NCBI GenBank assembly: GCA_023014485.1
Contig: JAJOZX010000198.1
Location: 1,570,001-1,634,000 of the forward strand
Length of the DNA stretch: 64,000 nucleotides
Source of the DNA: Bathynomus jamesi
Lineage: Eukaryota > Arthropoda > Malacostraca > Isopoda > Cirolanidae
Direction of reading: 5' to 3'
The translations under genes and the position numbers were made by a program. Under the pieces are notes generated by a model. It did no database searches and had not been told where the DNA came from. It saw only the letters and a list, made by a program, of their open reading frames with translations. The first letter of the stretch is position 1; each line of letters starts with the position of its first letter. Shown here piece by piece: positions 1 through 11,111 of the stretch.

Positions 1-30
1 ACTGAATAGGAGCGAACGCAACTTTTAGCG

Positions 31-115
<85 letters not shown>

Positions 116-129
116 TAGCCTACAATGGA

Positions 130-203
<74 letters not shown>

Positions 204-219
204 TCCATTGTAGGCTATC
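1..219. repeat. Microsatellite hairpin, (TA)n and (GA)n/(TC)n arms
   Basis: Two (TA)n blocks (about 32-102 and 149-187) alternate with GA and TC runs. A short unique sequence, ATAGCCTACAATGGATC, at about 114-131 recurs in reverse complement at about 202-219, so the whole block can fold into a long hairpin. It has no coding content. Confidence 0.85.
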
Positions 220-671
220 CCAAGATGTTGAAAAAGAATACTGAAAACTGATGCCATGCTTACACTTATAGACTTGTTAAGCTTTTACACAGGAATAATA
301 GTTGCAGTTAAATTTAGAACAGACAAGGTTCACCCTCTTCCACCAGCCACTGCTGACAGAAGATTTATAGGAAAGTAAGAAAAAATATAATGAAAATAAT
401 AGCTTCAGAGTTCAGTCACACCATACGTACAGTTATCTCGTGTACCTAATTATGCATTAGAAGATAGTGGTAAACAAAGCATAGCATGAAACGCTAAAAT
501 AGTGAATCTAATCTATACCATGCATTTTTAATGGAATTTTAAAATTTATTTATATACAAGAAGTCATCATTTCATCGCTGCATCATTTCTTCGATAAATG
601 CCAAGGCCATCGTGCTGAGAGACTTGCTTTTAAAAATGAACTATTTACATTGCCATCTTTCTCTCTGGAAT
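220..671. other. AT-rich stretch without recognised features
   Basis: Unique-looking AT-rich DNA. No reading frame, TIR or RNA-like fold was recognised. Confidence 0.6.
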
Positions 672-962
672 TACTTAGATAAGGGAGCACTAATCCAGAA
701 GCACCTTCAACCGGTTAGCACACCCCAATTTAAGAATTCCCACGAAAGTGTACATCATGTATAGGATTTCCCTTCCCTTTTTCAAGAAAGATTTATGATA
801 ATGTAATTTAAATTGCGTCCTTCGCATAGGACTTACTTAGATAAGGGAGCACTAATCCAGAGGCACTTTCAGCTGGCTAGCACCCCAGATTTAAGAATTC
901 CCCGATAGCTTACATATGTGCAAATTTTTTCCTTTTTTCACGAAATTTTATTACACACGATT
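672..962 (+). repeat. Two-copy tandem duplication, period about 162 bp
   Basis: The segment starting ACTTAGATAAGGGAGCACTA at about 673 recurs at about 835. Both copies run through TAATCCAGA, the AGCACC..CAATTTAAGAATTCC stretch and a T-rich end. The copies differ by scattered substitutions and short indels, so the duplication is not recent. Confidence 0.75.
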
Positions 963-983
963 TAAAACTAAGTTTCTACTCTA

Positions 984-2246
984 GCTAAGTAGCTTTCCTG
1001 AATCTGAATATGTCTGTTCGGAGGTTTTGACTCCCGAGAATACCCATCAAGCTTACTATCATCTGAGAACTCCCAATACTCTGAAACCAGACCAGACCAG
1101 ACCAACTACTACTACTATATTTATTACAAAAAGGAACATCACTACTACTGTATAAAACTAAAAATTTCTCTAGCTAGCTAAGTTAGATATACAGTGATTT
1201 TCTTAAAAAGTACTAACAATCTTATATTGTATACACAAGTAGCATCCCTGAAATTGAAAATGTCTATTCGGGGGTTTTGATTCCTGAGAGATCCCATCAA
1301 GCCTCCCTTCTTTACCAATGGGTATCATCTGATAACTTCCAGTAATCTGAAACCAAACTAGACCTGACAATCCCACCCTGCAAACAACCCCTTTGTAATG
1401 CCGAAATAAACAAGAAGGAACAAAAGAAAGAAAGGGGAAAAGATTGGCTTCCCAAAATAATTTAATAATAGCTCTTCGGACGTTTTGACTTCCGAGAATT
1501 TCCATCTATTAAAAACATAAATAAAAGTAAAGAGAAGGCTATAATTTGAGAACTCCGTGTTCTAATACCAGACTTGACCATCGCCTCCAACTACATTTAT
1601 GATCAAATGGAAACATCACCATCCCCAGCTCCACCCACAAACAACTCCCCTTGGGCCCTTATGACCTCTTTGTAGGTTTATTCAGTTTTTGTCCTCCGAG
1701 CGTTTTCACATTGACAGCGGCCAATGCACTATAACCAGACCAGACCAACACTTCCTACTACAGTATACTCTCTAGTCTCTACTATCCGCACATGTCCGTT
1801 CCTAGAGGCGTGCGGATAGTTGAAAAATGGGGGTACTTGACGTACACTTAGAGAAAAAGTATAAATATAAAAAATATACAGTATAAAGTATATAAAAAAA
1901 AAAAGCAAAATTATTATAGAAAATAGAAAACAATTATACAATCATAGAAAAATTACCAGTATATAACGGATGTCATACGGGCAATTTTGTGCGGATAGTT
2001 GACGTGTGACGTCATAGTTGTGCGGAGAGTCGAGAGTCAACTGTACTTTTACATCTAGAGGGACATCACTGCTTCCATCTGTATACATAGACGCTATGTA
2101 CCTAAAGAGGTGACCATCCTTTAAACTTAATTAGCTATTCGGAAGTTTTGACGCATTGACTCCCGAGAATTCCCATCAAGCCATTCCCATCTCTACCAGT
2201 AGGGTATCATCAGAGAATTCTCAGTACTCTACAACCAGAGTATATA
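984..2246. repeat. Degenerate array of about five related units
   Basis: The phrase TTCGGAGGTTTTGACTCCCG followed by GAGAATTCCCATCAAGCC and then TATCATCTGAGAACTCC..ACTCTGAAACCAGACC recurs in eroded form near 1015, 1268, 1470, 1690 and 2135. Some units also keep CATCAC..CCACCC.CAAACAACCCC. Spacing is roughly 200-250 bp. The array is interrupted by the pogo-like MITE at 1761-2043. I do not recognise the parent element. Confidence 0.65.
1761..2043. mobile_element. Pogo/Tigger-like MITE
   Basis: The left end reads CAGTATACTCTCTAGTCTCT then ACTATCCGCAC. The right end in reverse complement reads CAGTTGACTCTCGACTCTCC then GCACAACTATGACG. Both ends are flanked by TA. An internal GTGCGGATAGTTGA phrase repeats the terminal motif. 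The CAG start, TA target and TATCCGC motif are typical of pogo-type elements. It has no coding capacity and is about 283 bp. Confidence 0.65.
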
Positions 2247-2253
2247 CTATATA

Positions 2254-3159
2254 CAGGGCGTCCCAAAAAAATGTATACACACTTTAAATAATTATAAAGG
2301 CAGTGTTTATTAAAATACATTTCATTTTCAAAATGTAATAGAATCTACAGACATTATTTAATTGTTTTGTCAACGCCTGTTTTCAAACTGACGTCCGTTC
2401 TGGTCCAGGCACTGCTGATAACGCGAAGCAATGGAATCACAAACATCACGAAACATTTCGTTTGGTATTTGTGTGCATTCTCGTTCAATGGCTGCTCTCA
2501 ATTCAGCGACTGTTGCAGGTTTTATAGCGTAGACTTTGTCTTTTAAGTATCCCCATAAAAAAAAGTCTAGTGGTGTGAGGTCTGGTGAACGCGGAAGGTA
2601 TTCTACGAAACCCCTTCGTCCAATCCACATCCACATCGTGCCAAGTACCACTCGCAATACTCCACTCTTCGGTCCGGATCATCTTCATTAATAGCATGGA
2701 CTAATCTTGGAATGTAACTTTTCCATTGACAGCGCTTCAAAATGCATTGGACAGACGATTCTGAAATTCCTACCTCACGACTCGCTTGCCGCACAGATTT
2801 TCTTGGACTTTGGTGATACGTTTCCAGTACTCTTTCTTGCTTTGTGGGGCTTGTCGATGTCCGTGGTCTTCCGGAACGCTTCTTGTGGACATTCTGAACA
2901 GTTCCATCGGCTTCAAACTTATCTCTAATTCGAGTGATGGTAAGTCGCGTTGGTGGATCTGTTTGAAACTCCCTCCTAAACTGTCTTTGCACTTCAACTG
3001 CGTTTTCACACTTCCAGTAGCATTTTAGAATGAATTTCCTTTGTTCAAAGCTTAGTCTGACTGCCATTATTAATTCTAATGGGTTTAACTTGGAAAGAAA
3101 GAAACATCAATTGAGCTATCAGCTGTTAAAGTGTGTATACATTTTTTTGGGACGCCCTG
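2254..3159 (-). mobile_element. Tc1/mariner-like element, internally deleted
   Basis: Terminal inverted repeats start CAGGGCGTCCCAAAAAAATG on the left and match the reverse complement of the right end (..TTTTTTTGGGACGCCCTG). They are at least 34 bp long. TA flanks both ends and the right side runs straight into (TA)n. The 906-bp element carries a deleted transposase on the minus strand. Confidence 0.88.
2370..3067 (-). pseudogene. Tc1/mariner transposase, catalytic core deleted
   Basis: The protein starts [18 protein letters not shown] at 3067 and keeps about 135 residues of the N-terminal helix-turn-helix region (a DUF4817-like start, then a basic GRPRTS linker and a second HTH). A deletion near 2645 then joins it, in another frame, to the C-terminal end WIGRRG...PRSPDLTPLDFFLWG. 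The segment carrying the first two catalytic aspartates is gone; the third (LDFF) remains. The end GRQFENRR is adjacent to the 3' TIR. It cannot make an active transposase and could only be moved in trans. The family call rests on the SPDLTPLDFFLWG block and the terminal repeats. Confidence 0.85.
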
Positions 3160-3164
3160 TATAT

Positions 3165-3195
<31 letters not shown>

Positions 3196-3556
3196 TATAT
3201 AATATATTGTACTAACATCATTATCACTCAAAAATTCGCACAATTTAACATAAGAAAACCCATCTCGCTGTCAAATTATCATGACAAGACACAAAATCCA
3301 CATCTGTGACATTGAATGTCAGTTCTAGAATCCACATTCTTTATTTACTTGATCCGAATACTCTTCTCAATGAAGATTGAATATTTTATAAACAAACTCA
3401 GCAAGTCATCAGTGGTTTGTTTTTTTTTTGTTCTTTTTTTAGACGTGTTCTCCCCGTTTTGTTTGGAATCTGATTCAGTAATTTTAATTTTTAATACTGA
3501 GAAATTATCTATTTAAAAATAGATAGGCATGTGTGATATATATATATATATATGTA
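3160..3556. other. (TA)n followed by AT-rich DNA
   Basis: (TA)n occupies about 3161-3208 and a shorter run about 3537-3553. The sequence between them is AT-rich with a poly-T stretch near 3420. No gene was recognised. Confidence 0.6.
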
Positions 3557-4299
3557 TGTTACACTCAAACATCGAAATCGCCCAGTGAGTGTAAAAAACA
3601 GCCACAACGCGTTGTGGATGCACTTAAGTGACCATACACCGATGTTCGATATTTTTTCAATTCATTGCCGTTCTCAAACAACCTCAACGCGTTGTGAACG
3701 ATTTGAAAATTATTGAGTGCCCGGTTAGGTTAATTGAATGTCCGATTAGGTCAACTGTACGCCTTTGACGATTGGTTAGGTTAAGTCGTGATATTTTCGT
3801 TAAAACTAGCGAAAATATCTCGGCTTAACCTAACCAATCGTCAAGGGCGTACAAGTGACCTAACCGGGCACTCAGTTGACCTAACCAGTTGGTTAATTTT
3901 TACATTTACGTCTCATTCTAAAGTTGCTTAAAATTAATCGAAACCTACGGGAAAATTATTGATAATCATTTTTTAAAGGACTTTATCTTTTTTCTAGCAT
4001 ATCTGCTTAACTTTGCTTTTTAATCGCTGAATACGTCGATAAATATACGTCGTGTTTATATCATTTCAATATACGTCGTGTTTAAATAGAGTTTGATGAA
4101 AGACATAGGTGTGTGGTCGTTCCGAATCGTCCACAACGCGTTGTGGTCATTTCCGAATCGTCCACAACGCGTTGCGGTGTTTGAGAACGGCAATGAATTG
4201 AAAAAATATTAACATCGGTGTGTGGTCACTTAGGTGCATCTACAACGCGTTGGGCTCTTTTTTTCGCTCACTGAGCGATTTCGATGTTTGTGCGTAACA
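3557..4299. mobile_element. Foldback MITE with ACAACGCGTTGT palindromes
   Basis: The left end TGTTACACTCAAACATCGAA pairs with the right end (reverse complement TGTTACGCACAAACATCGAA). Homology continues inward for over 100 bp through AATTCATTGCCGTTCTCAAA. The element is flanked by TA. The 12-bp palindrome ACAACGCGTTGT, or near versions, occurs about five times. The centre holds a second palindrome built from GGTTAGGTTAAGTCGTGATA and its complement. No coding sequence is present. Confidence 0.82.
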
Positions 4300-4380
4300 T
4301 ATATACAGTATATATATATATATGAATGGTCGGTTAGTTTTAGTTCAGTATAATCTTTTGATATATATATACAGTATATA

Positions 4381-4662
4381 TGTTACAGGGAATTTGGATA
4401 ACCAGTGATTTCATGAAATCTCTAAAATGTTCGGGGATTTCATGTAACGTTAAGTCGTGATATTTTGTTAGTTTTAACGAAAATATTGCGACTTTACCTA
4501 ACCAATCGTGAGGGGCGTACTGACCCGCGTACAGTTGACCTAAGCGGGCATTCAGTAATTTTCCCGTAGGCTTAACGAAAATATCACAAATTAACCTTAC
4601 ATGAATTCCTGAATATTTTAGGGATTTCATGAAATCCCTAGTTACACAGATTCGCTGTAACA
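4381..4662. mobile_element. Foldback MITE, 282 bp, TA-flanked
   Basis: The left end TGTTACAGGGAATTTGGATA matches the reverse complement of the right end (TGTTACAGCGAATCTGTGTA), and the arms continue through GGATTTCATGAAATC. The middle holds the TAAGTCGTGATATTTT and CTAACCAATCGT..GGGCGTAC phrases seen in the neighbouring foldback element and near 38.1, 51.4 and 52.1 kb. Confidence 0.8.
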
Positions 4663-5432
4663 TATGTATATTACCATTCGGAAACTTGCTTAAGAATAGA
4701 CTTCATCATTTAGAATGTCTGTTGACTTTATTCTTTGTCACGTGTTACGAATCCTCACGGATTCTCTTTGGGATTGTCTTTCACTCCATTATGGAAACAT
4801 ATCATTCCAGAACTGACGATTGGAAACCTCCCTTTTGGAATGGTTTGATCGAATAACCCTCGATTATCGTTTAATTTTTAAGACAAAGTAGAAATTTTAT
4901 TGTCCATGAACCCACCGATTCAACCATGATAATAGCTAATCCGATTTGATTGCAAATTTTATTTTATTTTACCGAAAGTATTTAACTGGTAGGTAACATT
5001 TAATTCTTAGTGAAAGGCCATGATGTTGCACTCGCCCATTTGACCAGAAATAGCAAATACACTAATATTGGCATCAGACTTTTTTAATATAGAGGATAAA
5101 TTACCATATATTCTTCAGTTAAGCAAATAATTACTATCATGGATTCGTTAATTACAGTTTTAATCTATCTGGAATACAGGGTTTGAATGGAGTCTACTCA
5201 TAATAATATGGAATAAATTATTACTGATTCATTCCATGAAGTTGGTCCTTCAAGACTACTTTACAGTAAATATTAAATACATTATTTTTGAGTAATTTTA
5301 CTCTTGGCATCTAATGTCCAATCTGAATTGCATTACGTTATTTTTTTGTAATACATATAGAGCGAGATTATCGATAAACTGTATACCTATATATGATTTC
5401 AGGTACCAAGAATACAGTTGAACAAAAATAAT
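4663..5432. other. AT-rich stretch without recognised features
   Basis: No coding, RNA or repeat signal was recognised beyond general AT richness. Confidence 0.6.
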
Positions 5433-5434
5433 CC

Positions 5435-5511
<77 letters not shown>

Positions 5512-5524
5512 ATATACATATATA
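5433..5524. repeat. (TG)n(TA)n microsatellite
   Basis: A short TG run passes into about 80 bp of TA repeats. Reading frames through it encode only Tyr-Ile repeats. Confidence 0.95.
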
Positions 5525-5789
5525 TTTTTACTTGAAGAAAGCCTACAGTAACAAATTTAGAGTGTAGAATGAAGGCTTTTCAAAATGGCTTAAAGAGAAG
5601 AGCTTAATTCCATTACAAGCTTTTTTTCTTAGAATGTGTTGCGTTCCCAATGCGAGAAAGAAAGGAAACTCACTTACCGGAATTATAGGATAAATTCCTA
5701 TATCCTTCTTCAACACGAAATTAATACATAAGCAGCGCATAATTACTGCATAAAATATTACATAATTATACTCTCTAAAACAAGAAAAG

Positions 5790-5855
5790 TTTAGGATCGA
5801 CCTGAGTTCGACCCATTGCAGCATCCCGCCTCAGTTGGAGGATTTGAAGCAGACA
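5790..5855 (+). repeat. Dispersed repeat fragment, copy 1
   Basis: AGGATCGACCTGAGTTCGAC followed by CCATTGCAGCATCCCGCCTCAGTTGGAGGATTTGA recurs with a few changes at 24857-24916. The GTTCGAC phrase resembles a pol III B box, so this may be a SINE fragment. Confidence 0.55.
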
Positions 5856-6013
5856 TTTGCGTTCTAATCTCATCTCGTCTCTACGCATGGCTGATCAGGG
5901 AATTTGCACAAGTGTGTGTGTATATATATATTTTATATATGTAAAGGACGACGCTTGTGTAGAAGAGCGTTCCGCACAAGATGAGGAAGGAGAACGAACA
6001 AATGAAAAACGAG

Positions 6014-6085
6014 GGTACCATCCGGGAATCGAACCCGGGATCATCCGATTGCCGGTCAGATATGCTATCCACTACACCATGGACC
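6014..6085 (-). other. tRNA-like sequence, family A, copy 1
   Basis: On the minus strand it reads GGTCCATGGTGTAGTGGATA ... CCCGGGTTCGATTCCCGG, with A- and B-box-like motifs and a T arm that folds. The anticodon stem is TCTGA/TCGGA with loop CCGGCAA, which would give anticodon GGC, but position 33 is C rather than the usual U and the acceptor stem pairs only with a bulge. It is most likely a tRNA-derived repeat, not a working tRNA gene. Confidence 0.6.
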
Positions 6086-6140
6086 CTCAGGGCATTGGTT
6101 TCTGCTCGTATGTAGAAGAATTACGACTTCTGATGATTGA

Positions 6141-6193
6141 GGTCCATGGTGTAGTGGATAGCATATCTGACCGGGTTCGATTCCCGGTGGTAC
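6141..6193 (+). other. tRNA-like sequence, family A, deleted copy
   Basis: Same start (GGTCCATGGTGTAGTGGATA) as the neighbouring copies, but TCTGACC joins directly to GGGTTCGATTCCCGG, so most of the anticodon arm and variable region is lost. It faces the minus-strand copy at 6014-6085. Confidence 0.6.
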
Positions 6194-6392
6194 CTCGTTT
6201 TTCATTTGTTCGTTTTCCCTCCTCATCTTGTGCGGAAACGCTTTTCTACACGAACGTCGTTCTTTACATTAATTGTTACTGTGTGTGTGTTGTTTGCAGT
6301 TAAAATGTGTATATGTACGGCATGCGAAGGTGCCCCCTCAGGGCATTGGTTTCTGCTCGTATGTACGAGAATTACGACGTCTGATTGATCAA

Positions 6393-6464
6393 GGTCCATG
6401 GTGTAGTGGATAGCATATCTGACCGGCAATCGGATGATCCCGGGTTCGATTCCCGGGTGGTACC
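6393..6464 (+). other. tRNA-like sequence, family A, copy 3
   Basis: Intact tRNA-like box with a D-arm-like region, anticodon-like loop CCGGCAA and T arm CGGG/TTCGATT/CCCG. It is nearly identical to the minus-strand copy at 6014-6085 and lies in the same unit context. C33 and a poor acceptor stem argue against function. Confidence 0.6.
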
Positions 6465-6560
6465 TCGTTTTCATTGTTTGTTGTCCCTCCTCATCTTGTG
6501 CTGAACGCTTTCTACACAAGCGTCGTTCTTTACATTAATTATACTGTTTGTTTGCAGTTA

Positions 6561-7439
6561 AAATGTGATATATATATAATAATATATATATATATTTATA
6601 TATATATATATATATGTATAATTTGTATATATATGGATATGAATTGTCTGTGACATCTTCGTCAGCAAAATGTTAATTTTTTCTTATACGGAAATATATA
6701 AAAATGTCAAATAATTTTTGCAATTCGGAGGATTTCATTCCCCAAAAAATATCTCCTTTTGTCAATTAGTTCCAAAATCTCTCGAATTTCTCGCATATTT
6801 TTGGAACTTGAAATATTTCCAATTTTTTTTTTTTTTTATTTCTTCGGTGGGAGGTGAACGAGAAAAGGGGGGTCATCAGTAAATTAATACAAAAATTGTT
6901 TTTTTTTTTCATTTATCAATTAATTAGTAACTGAAAGTTAATTAGGACTAAAAAAAAAAGCTTTAAATTGAGTGAAAGAAACTTGGGTCTTATTTTTGAT
7001 ATGCATACCGTCTATTTTAGTTGAATATAAAATCCTAAATTGCCAAATTCCTCCTACATTTTCGTCGGTGGTTATTGAAGTTACATTAGATCCTACATGT
7101 GATGGCTTTATTTTTTAAAATTTGTAATCGCTTACTCTTCCGTTAAGGTAAGGAGGGGTTTCATTAGGAAGTTTAGAGAATACCGTTTTTACCATATATA
7201 ATGGTTATTTTTCCGAATTTCACTCGCTTTAAGATTTTAATTAAAAAACTCGAAATCAAATTACTACGACTTCAAGCTACCTCAGGATTTTACACACGCC
7301 GTTTTGGTTTAAAGTTAGGTTAAGTTAATCTAACCAAACCTAACGTAACCCAACATAAATTGAACCCAATGCGTTCATTTCCGCAAATGAGGAAACTGAT
7401 GCAAAAGATAGCACCAAATAAAAGCGAATATAGAGTTTA

Positions 7440-7440
<1 letters not shown>
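6561..7440. other. AT-rich stretch; short CCTAAC-rich tract
   Basis: Opens with an interrupted TA tract. Near 7300-7370 there is a run of TTAGGTTAAGTTAATCTAAC / CTAACCAAACCTAACGTAAC phrases, similar to tracts at 15.28 and 59.34 kb. No gene was recognised. Confidence 0.55.
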
Positions 7441-7511
<71 letters not shown>

Positions 7512-7522
7512 GTGTGTGTGTG
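7441..7522. repeat. (TA)n(TG)n microsatellite
   Basis: Alternating TA and TG blocks totalling about 80 bp. Confidence 0.95.
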
Positions 7523-7943
7523 TTAACTATTTTTAATTAAAATACGCCCATAAAAGGAAATTTCGATGTTGTTGTGGTGGTTTTAGAAATGAAGATAGAT
7601 TTTTATCTATCAATAATTTTTAGCTACATTCATTATCTTAATTTTAAGACTTCAGATATTAAGTATTAAACTTTAAATATTAATTTAACAATTTATATTT
7701 AAGTTTTTGAAAAATGCGTAAAGTTTAGGGACGAAACTTTAAAGATATCATAAGTAAAAAAATCATATTTATTTTGCTCAACGATTATTTTACATCAAAT
7801 TCTTGAAGTATCGATGAAAATCTGTGGGGGTTTTGGAGGAAGTCTCCATTTTGGGTTTTGGGGAAGTCTCCAAAACAAAGTAAATTAGAAGCTGATCTTA
7901 AAGTTGTTACTCATTATGCGATGATCTTCATCAGCCGAATATA
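7523..7943. other. AT-rich stretch without recognised features
   Basis: No supported feature. A small local repeat of GGGGGTTTTGG...AAGTCTCCA occurs near 7828-7875. Confidence 0.5.
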
Positions 7944-8895
7944 CAGGGTGTCTCAATATACATGCAACCCATGTCACTGCTAATAATTCTGCCAATATTA
8001 ATGTTCTCGTTCTATTTTCTCAGATTTGAAGAGAGGAGACGATAACAACTAATAATTATCAATCAAAATGCCTTGGACAAAGGAGGAAAAAAATTTTTGC
8101 GTCACTACTTATTTGGAGACGAAATCATTCAAAACTGTGCAAGCGAAATTTCGCAGGAAGTTCAACTTCAACAATTATCCCCAGAAAAGCCAAATTTATC
8201 GTTGGGCACACAATTTCAAGCCACAGGATCAGTAAACAATCTCAACAAGAAAGCAGAAACACCCAGATCTGGCAGGAAGGTGACTGCAAGATCTCCTGAC
8301 AATGTGAATGCGGTGAGAGATTCTGTCGGAAGGAGTCCGAAAAAGTCAATCCGAAGACGTTGCCAAGATCTGGGTCTTTCACGTGCGTCAGTGCAAAGAA
8401 TCTTGATCAAGGATCTTCAGCTGTACCCATACAGGATCCAGATCAAGCATAAACTCACACCAGCTGACATGGCAAAACGTGTTGTGATGTGCCGGTGGTT
8501 CGAGAACAAGATCGAAGAGGATCCTGACTTTCTTGATGATGTTTGGTTCAGCGACGAAGCACACTTCTTGCTCAGTGGGTATGTCAATAGCAAGAACAAT
8601 GTGTTCTGGGGTACACAAGCCCCAGACGAGGTGCTTCAGAGGCCCTTGCACTCTGTGCAGGGTGTCAGGGTGATTGACAACTTCGCTCGTCGGCTTCAAG
8701 TGTGTCTGCAGCGCAACGGCGGTCATTTGGAACATGTGCTCTAATAAATGTATCCTTTGATCTAGAGACCTCAAATCTTCAGTTGTTAATTGTTATCATA
8801 TCAGCTTCCAGGAAATGTAATCTTTTTTGGAGTTTATTTTCTGAGTAATAAATTATCATCATGTCAATGGGTTCCATCTATTTTGAGACACCCGG
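7944..8895 (+). mobile_element. Tc1/mariner-like element, 952 bp, internally deleted
   Basis: The left end CAGGGTGTCTCAATATACAT pairs with the right end (reverse complement CCGGGTGTCTCAAAATAGAT). TA lies on both sides. The body carries one plus-strand transposase missing its central and C-terminal catalytic region. Confidence 0.85.
8068..8744 (+). pseudogene. Tc1/mariner transposase, frameshifted and deleted
   Basis: The likely start is MPWTKEEKNFCVTTYLETKS at 8068, a DUF4817-like helix-turn-helix. A one-base shift near 8220 moves the frame to ATGSVNNLNKK and the GRK basic linker, then a second HTH (SRASVQRIL). The block VWFSDEAHF with the first catalytic Asp and the following LSGYVN..NNVFWG are present. 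After about residue 205 the protein jumps to the extreme C-terminus QVCLQRNGGHLEHVL, so the second and third catalytic acids are absent. The stop lies about 150 bp from the 3' TIR. A non-autonomous derivative, preserved at both termini. Confidence 0.85.
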
Positions 8896-9990
8896 TATAT
8901 ATATCTATATAGACATCCTGCTTCATAAATTACATACAGTTGCTATGCATATGATTCAGTTGGTTGTTCTATTTGCCATTATTAAATGGCAGAAAACAGT
9001 GGTTGCCTTTCATATTCCACCACGATACTTTTTTCATTATTTCTTCTCAGCGTACCAATAACTTTTATTATGACTAAAAATTATGAAAAAATATTAAATA
9101 AAAATTATTATAAATAAAAAACTGTATTATTAACATCACGCACGTATACAATGATAACTATTTTTCTAATAACATTTAATATTAATGAAAAAAAGGGCTA
9201 ATTTAAAACAAAGATGTCTGAACTTTAATGTACCTTTCTCCTCCTCAACGTACGCATATTAATCTACTTTCCCGGTTGTTGAAAAACTTTTTTACGAATT
9301 TTATACCCTCTTTTCCAACCCCCCTCCCTCCCTAAGAAAAAAAAAGACTTTCCGGGAGTAATTTATGTAGCTCCTGAGAGATGAGAGAGATGAGAAAGAG
9401 ATGAGAGAGAGAGATGAAAGGCAAAAATTATGCAAAATAAGTTATGGCAAATTAATAATAAAATAAAGTGAAAATAAGGTTTATATACTAAGAATGTTTA
9501 CTTTCGCAGTTCCGTAAGTTTCAACGTATCTGAAAATGAGCGTATGCGTAATAATGTTTTCAAACTTGAGTTCGTCACCGACTTTCTCTTATTCAAAAAT
9601 CTGGAAATCTATTTACTAAAAACTATATGTATATATGTATACTGTATATATACAGTGTGTGTGTGTGTGTGTGTGTGTGTGTCACCCACCTCTCAACTCG
9701 GTAATCAAATTGTATTTTATACATGATGCCAATGAGTTCCCCTTATAATTTATTCTCCTCATTCCCATTAAATTGTAACTCTTACGAGTATATCTCCTTC
9801 ATAAACTCATTAAGTGTAAGTTTTTCTTTTTTCAAATTTTATTTTTATACATGCGTACATTTTTATACACTCATCCAAATCCACTCTCTTTTGCACATTC
9901 TTAAAATTCCAACACGTGCCCATCCTCTTGAGACGACCGATTTTATAGGTTCCAATTTCATTGATAAAGATTAAAAAAATATCTATCTAT
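8896..9990. other. AT-rich stretch with a (TG)n run
   Basis: A (TG)n run occupies about 9655-9682 and GA-rich sequence lies near 9378-9417. No other supported feature. Confidence 0.6.
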
Positions 9991-11022
9991 TAACGACCTC
10001 AACACAAAATCGAATGATGGTCACTTATTAATTTTGAACCTTAAGAGTAGAATCCTCGCTAAACATCATGATGACCTCAAAGATACATTATCTTCAATTC
10101 AAAAAAGATTTTCATGCAATTACACTCGCGGAAACCTTCATACAGAACCCGTAGAAACATCTTTTTTCCTTTAGAGGGCTATATATATACACAGAGATAC
10201 TCCTTGCAGGCATAACCACCTCTCAAATTACGTCACAATCAAAACAACGGCAAACACCCTAACGTACACAAATATTAAATTCAGGAAAACAAGCATAATG
10301 CTTAATAAATTCAAAACGAAATTAAGCGAAACATATTTCGACTTCATTGACATCTCGCATACAGATATAAACACCAAATTTGAAAAGTTTCAACAATCCA
10401 TGGTTAACCCCAGGTCTAAAGGCATTTATTAAAAAAAAACAGACTGTATAAAAATGTGAAGGAAAGTCTACTCCCAAAGGAAATCTACACTCACTATAGA
10501 AACAGACTTAATTTATTAATACACAAAGCTGAAGCCAATTACTATAAACATAAATTCGAAAAATACAAAGGCGATCCCAAACAATACTGGAACCTCATTA
10601 ACCGAGTGATGAATAAAAACTAACAAAACCCTCTGCCCCGGAAAAACTATTAGTAAATAATGAGCCGATAACGGACAAAATAAATATTTTAAATACTTTC
10701 AGCGATTATTTCAACGAAGTGTGAGCCAGTCTTGCTTCTAAAATATTACCCACGGTGCTGTCTTTCGATACGTATCTAGGCCCTGCGTTACCACATTACC
10801 ACATTCTTTCTTCCTATCCCCGATTACGACACACGATCTAATGACAGCGTGCGCAAACTTAACTGCGCCCCCCAACACTTCCAAAGCTCATAAACCTATC
10901 CATTCAAAATGGCGTCTTCCCAGACTGCCTAAAAAAGTCTAGTATGCCCTATTTATAAATCGGGTGATAGAACTTCTCCCTCAAACTACAAACCTATTTC
11001 CATCCTCTCAACCGTTAATATA
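9991..11022 (+). pseudogene. Decayed LINE ORF2 (end of endonuclease to start of RT)
   Basis: Three frames together give a LINE pol fragment. Near 10035-10140 a weak endonuclease-like piece ends in ITLAETF. At about 10390-10620 the linker between endonuclease and RT is clear: NPWLTPGLKAFIKKKQTVYK followed by YRNRLNLLIHKAEANYY and GDPKQYWNLINRVMNKN. At about 10880-11015 an RT start reads LINLSIQNGVFPDCLKK, then SGD and SNYKPISILSTVN. The fragment stops abruptly before the next element, so it is truncated or cut by that insertion. The layout fits Jockey/CR1-type LINEs; I cannot assign the clade. Many stops and frameshifts show it is old. Confidence 0.72.
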
Positions 11023-11111
11023 TTTTGCCCCACCTTTTTTTTCTTTCCAAGTTTCCTTGTAAGTTCCAGAAATTTTGTACACAAGTAGTTACATATCTTT
11101 TTTTCAAGTTT

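Larger units (their letters stand above)
5940..6560. repeat. tRNA-like repeat locus A, inverted then tandem units
   Basis: The left arm (GACGACGCTTGTGTAGAAGA through AACGAGGTACC) is repeated in reverse complement at about 6190-6280, and again in the same orientation as that copy at about 6460-6535. Each unit contains a tRNA-like box flanked by GCATTGGTTTCTGCTCGTAT on one side and CTCATCTTGTG.GGAACGC..TTCTTTAC on the other. The same layout recurs at 47.0-47.8 and 54.8-55.4 kb. Confidence 0.78.

Noticed and set aside
3700..3900. Telomeric TTAGG/CCTAA repeats
   Set aside because: CCTAACC phrases are embedded in longer foldback units and are not in tandem pentamers.
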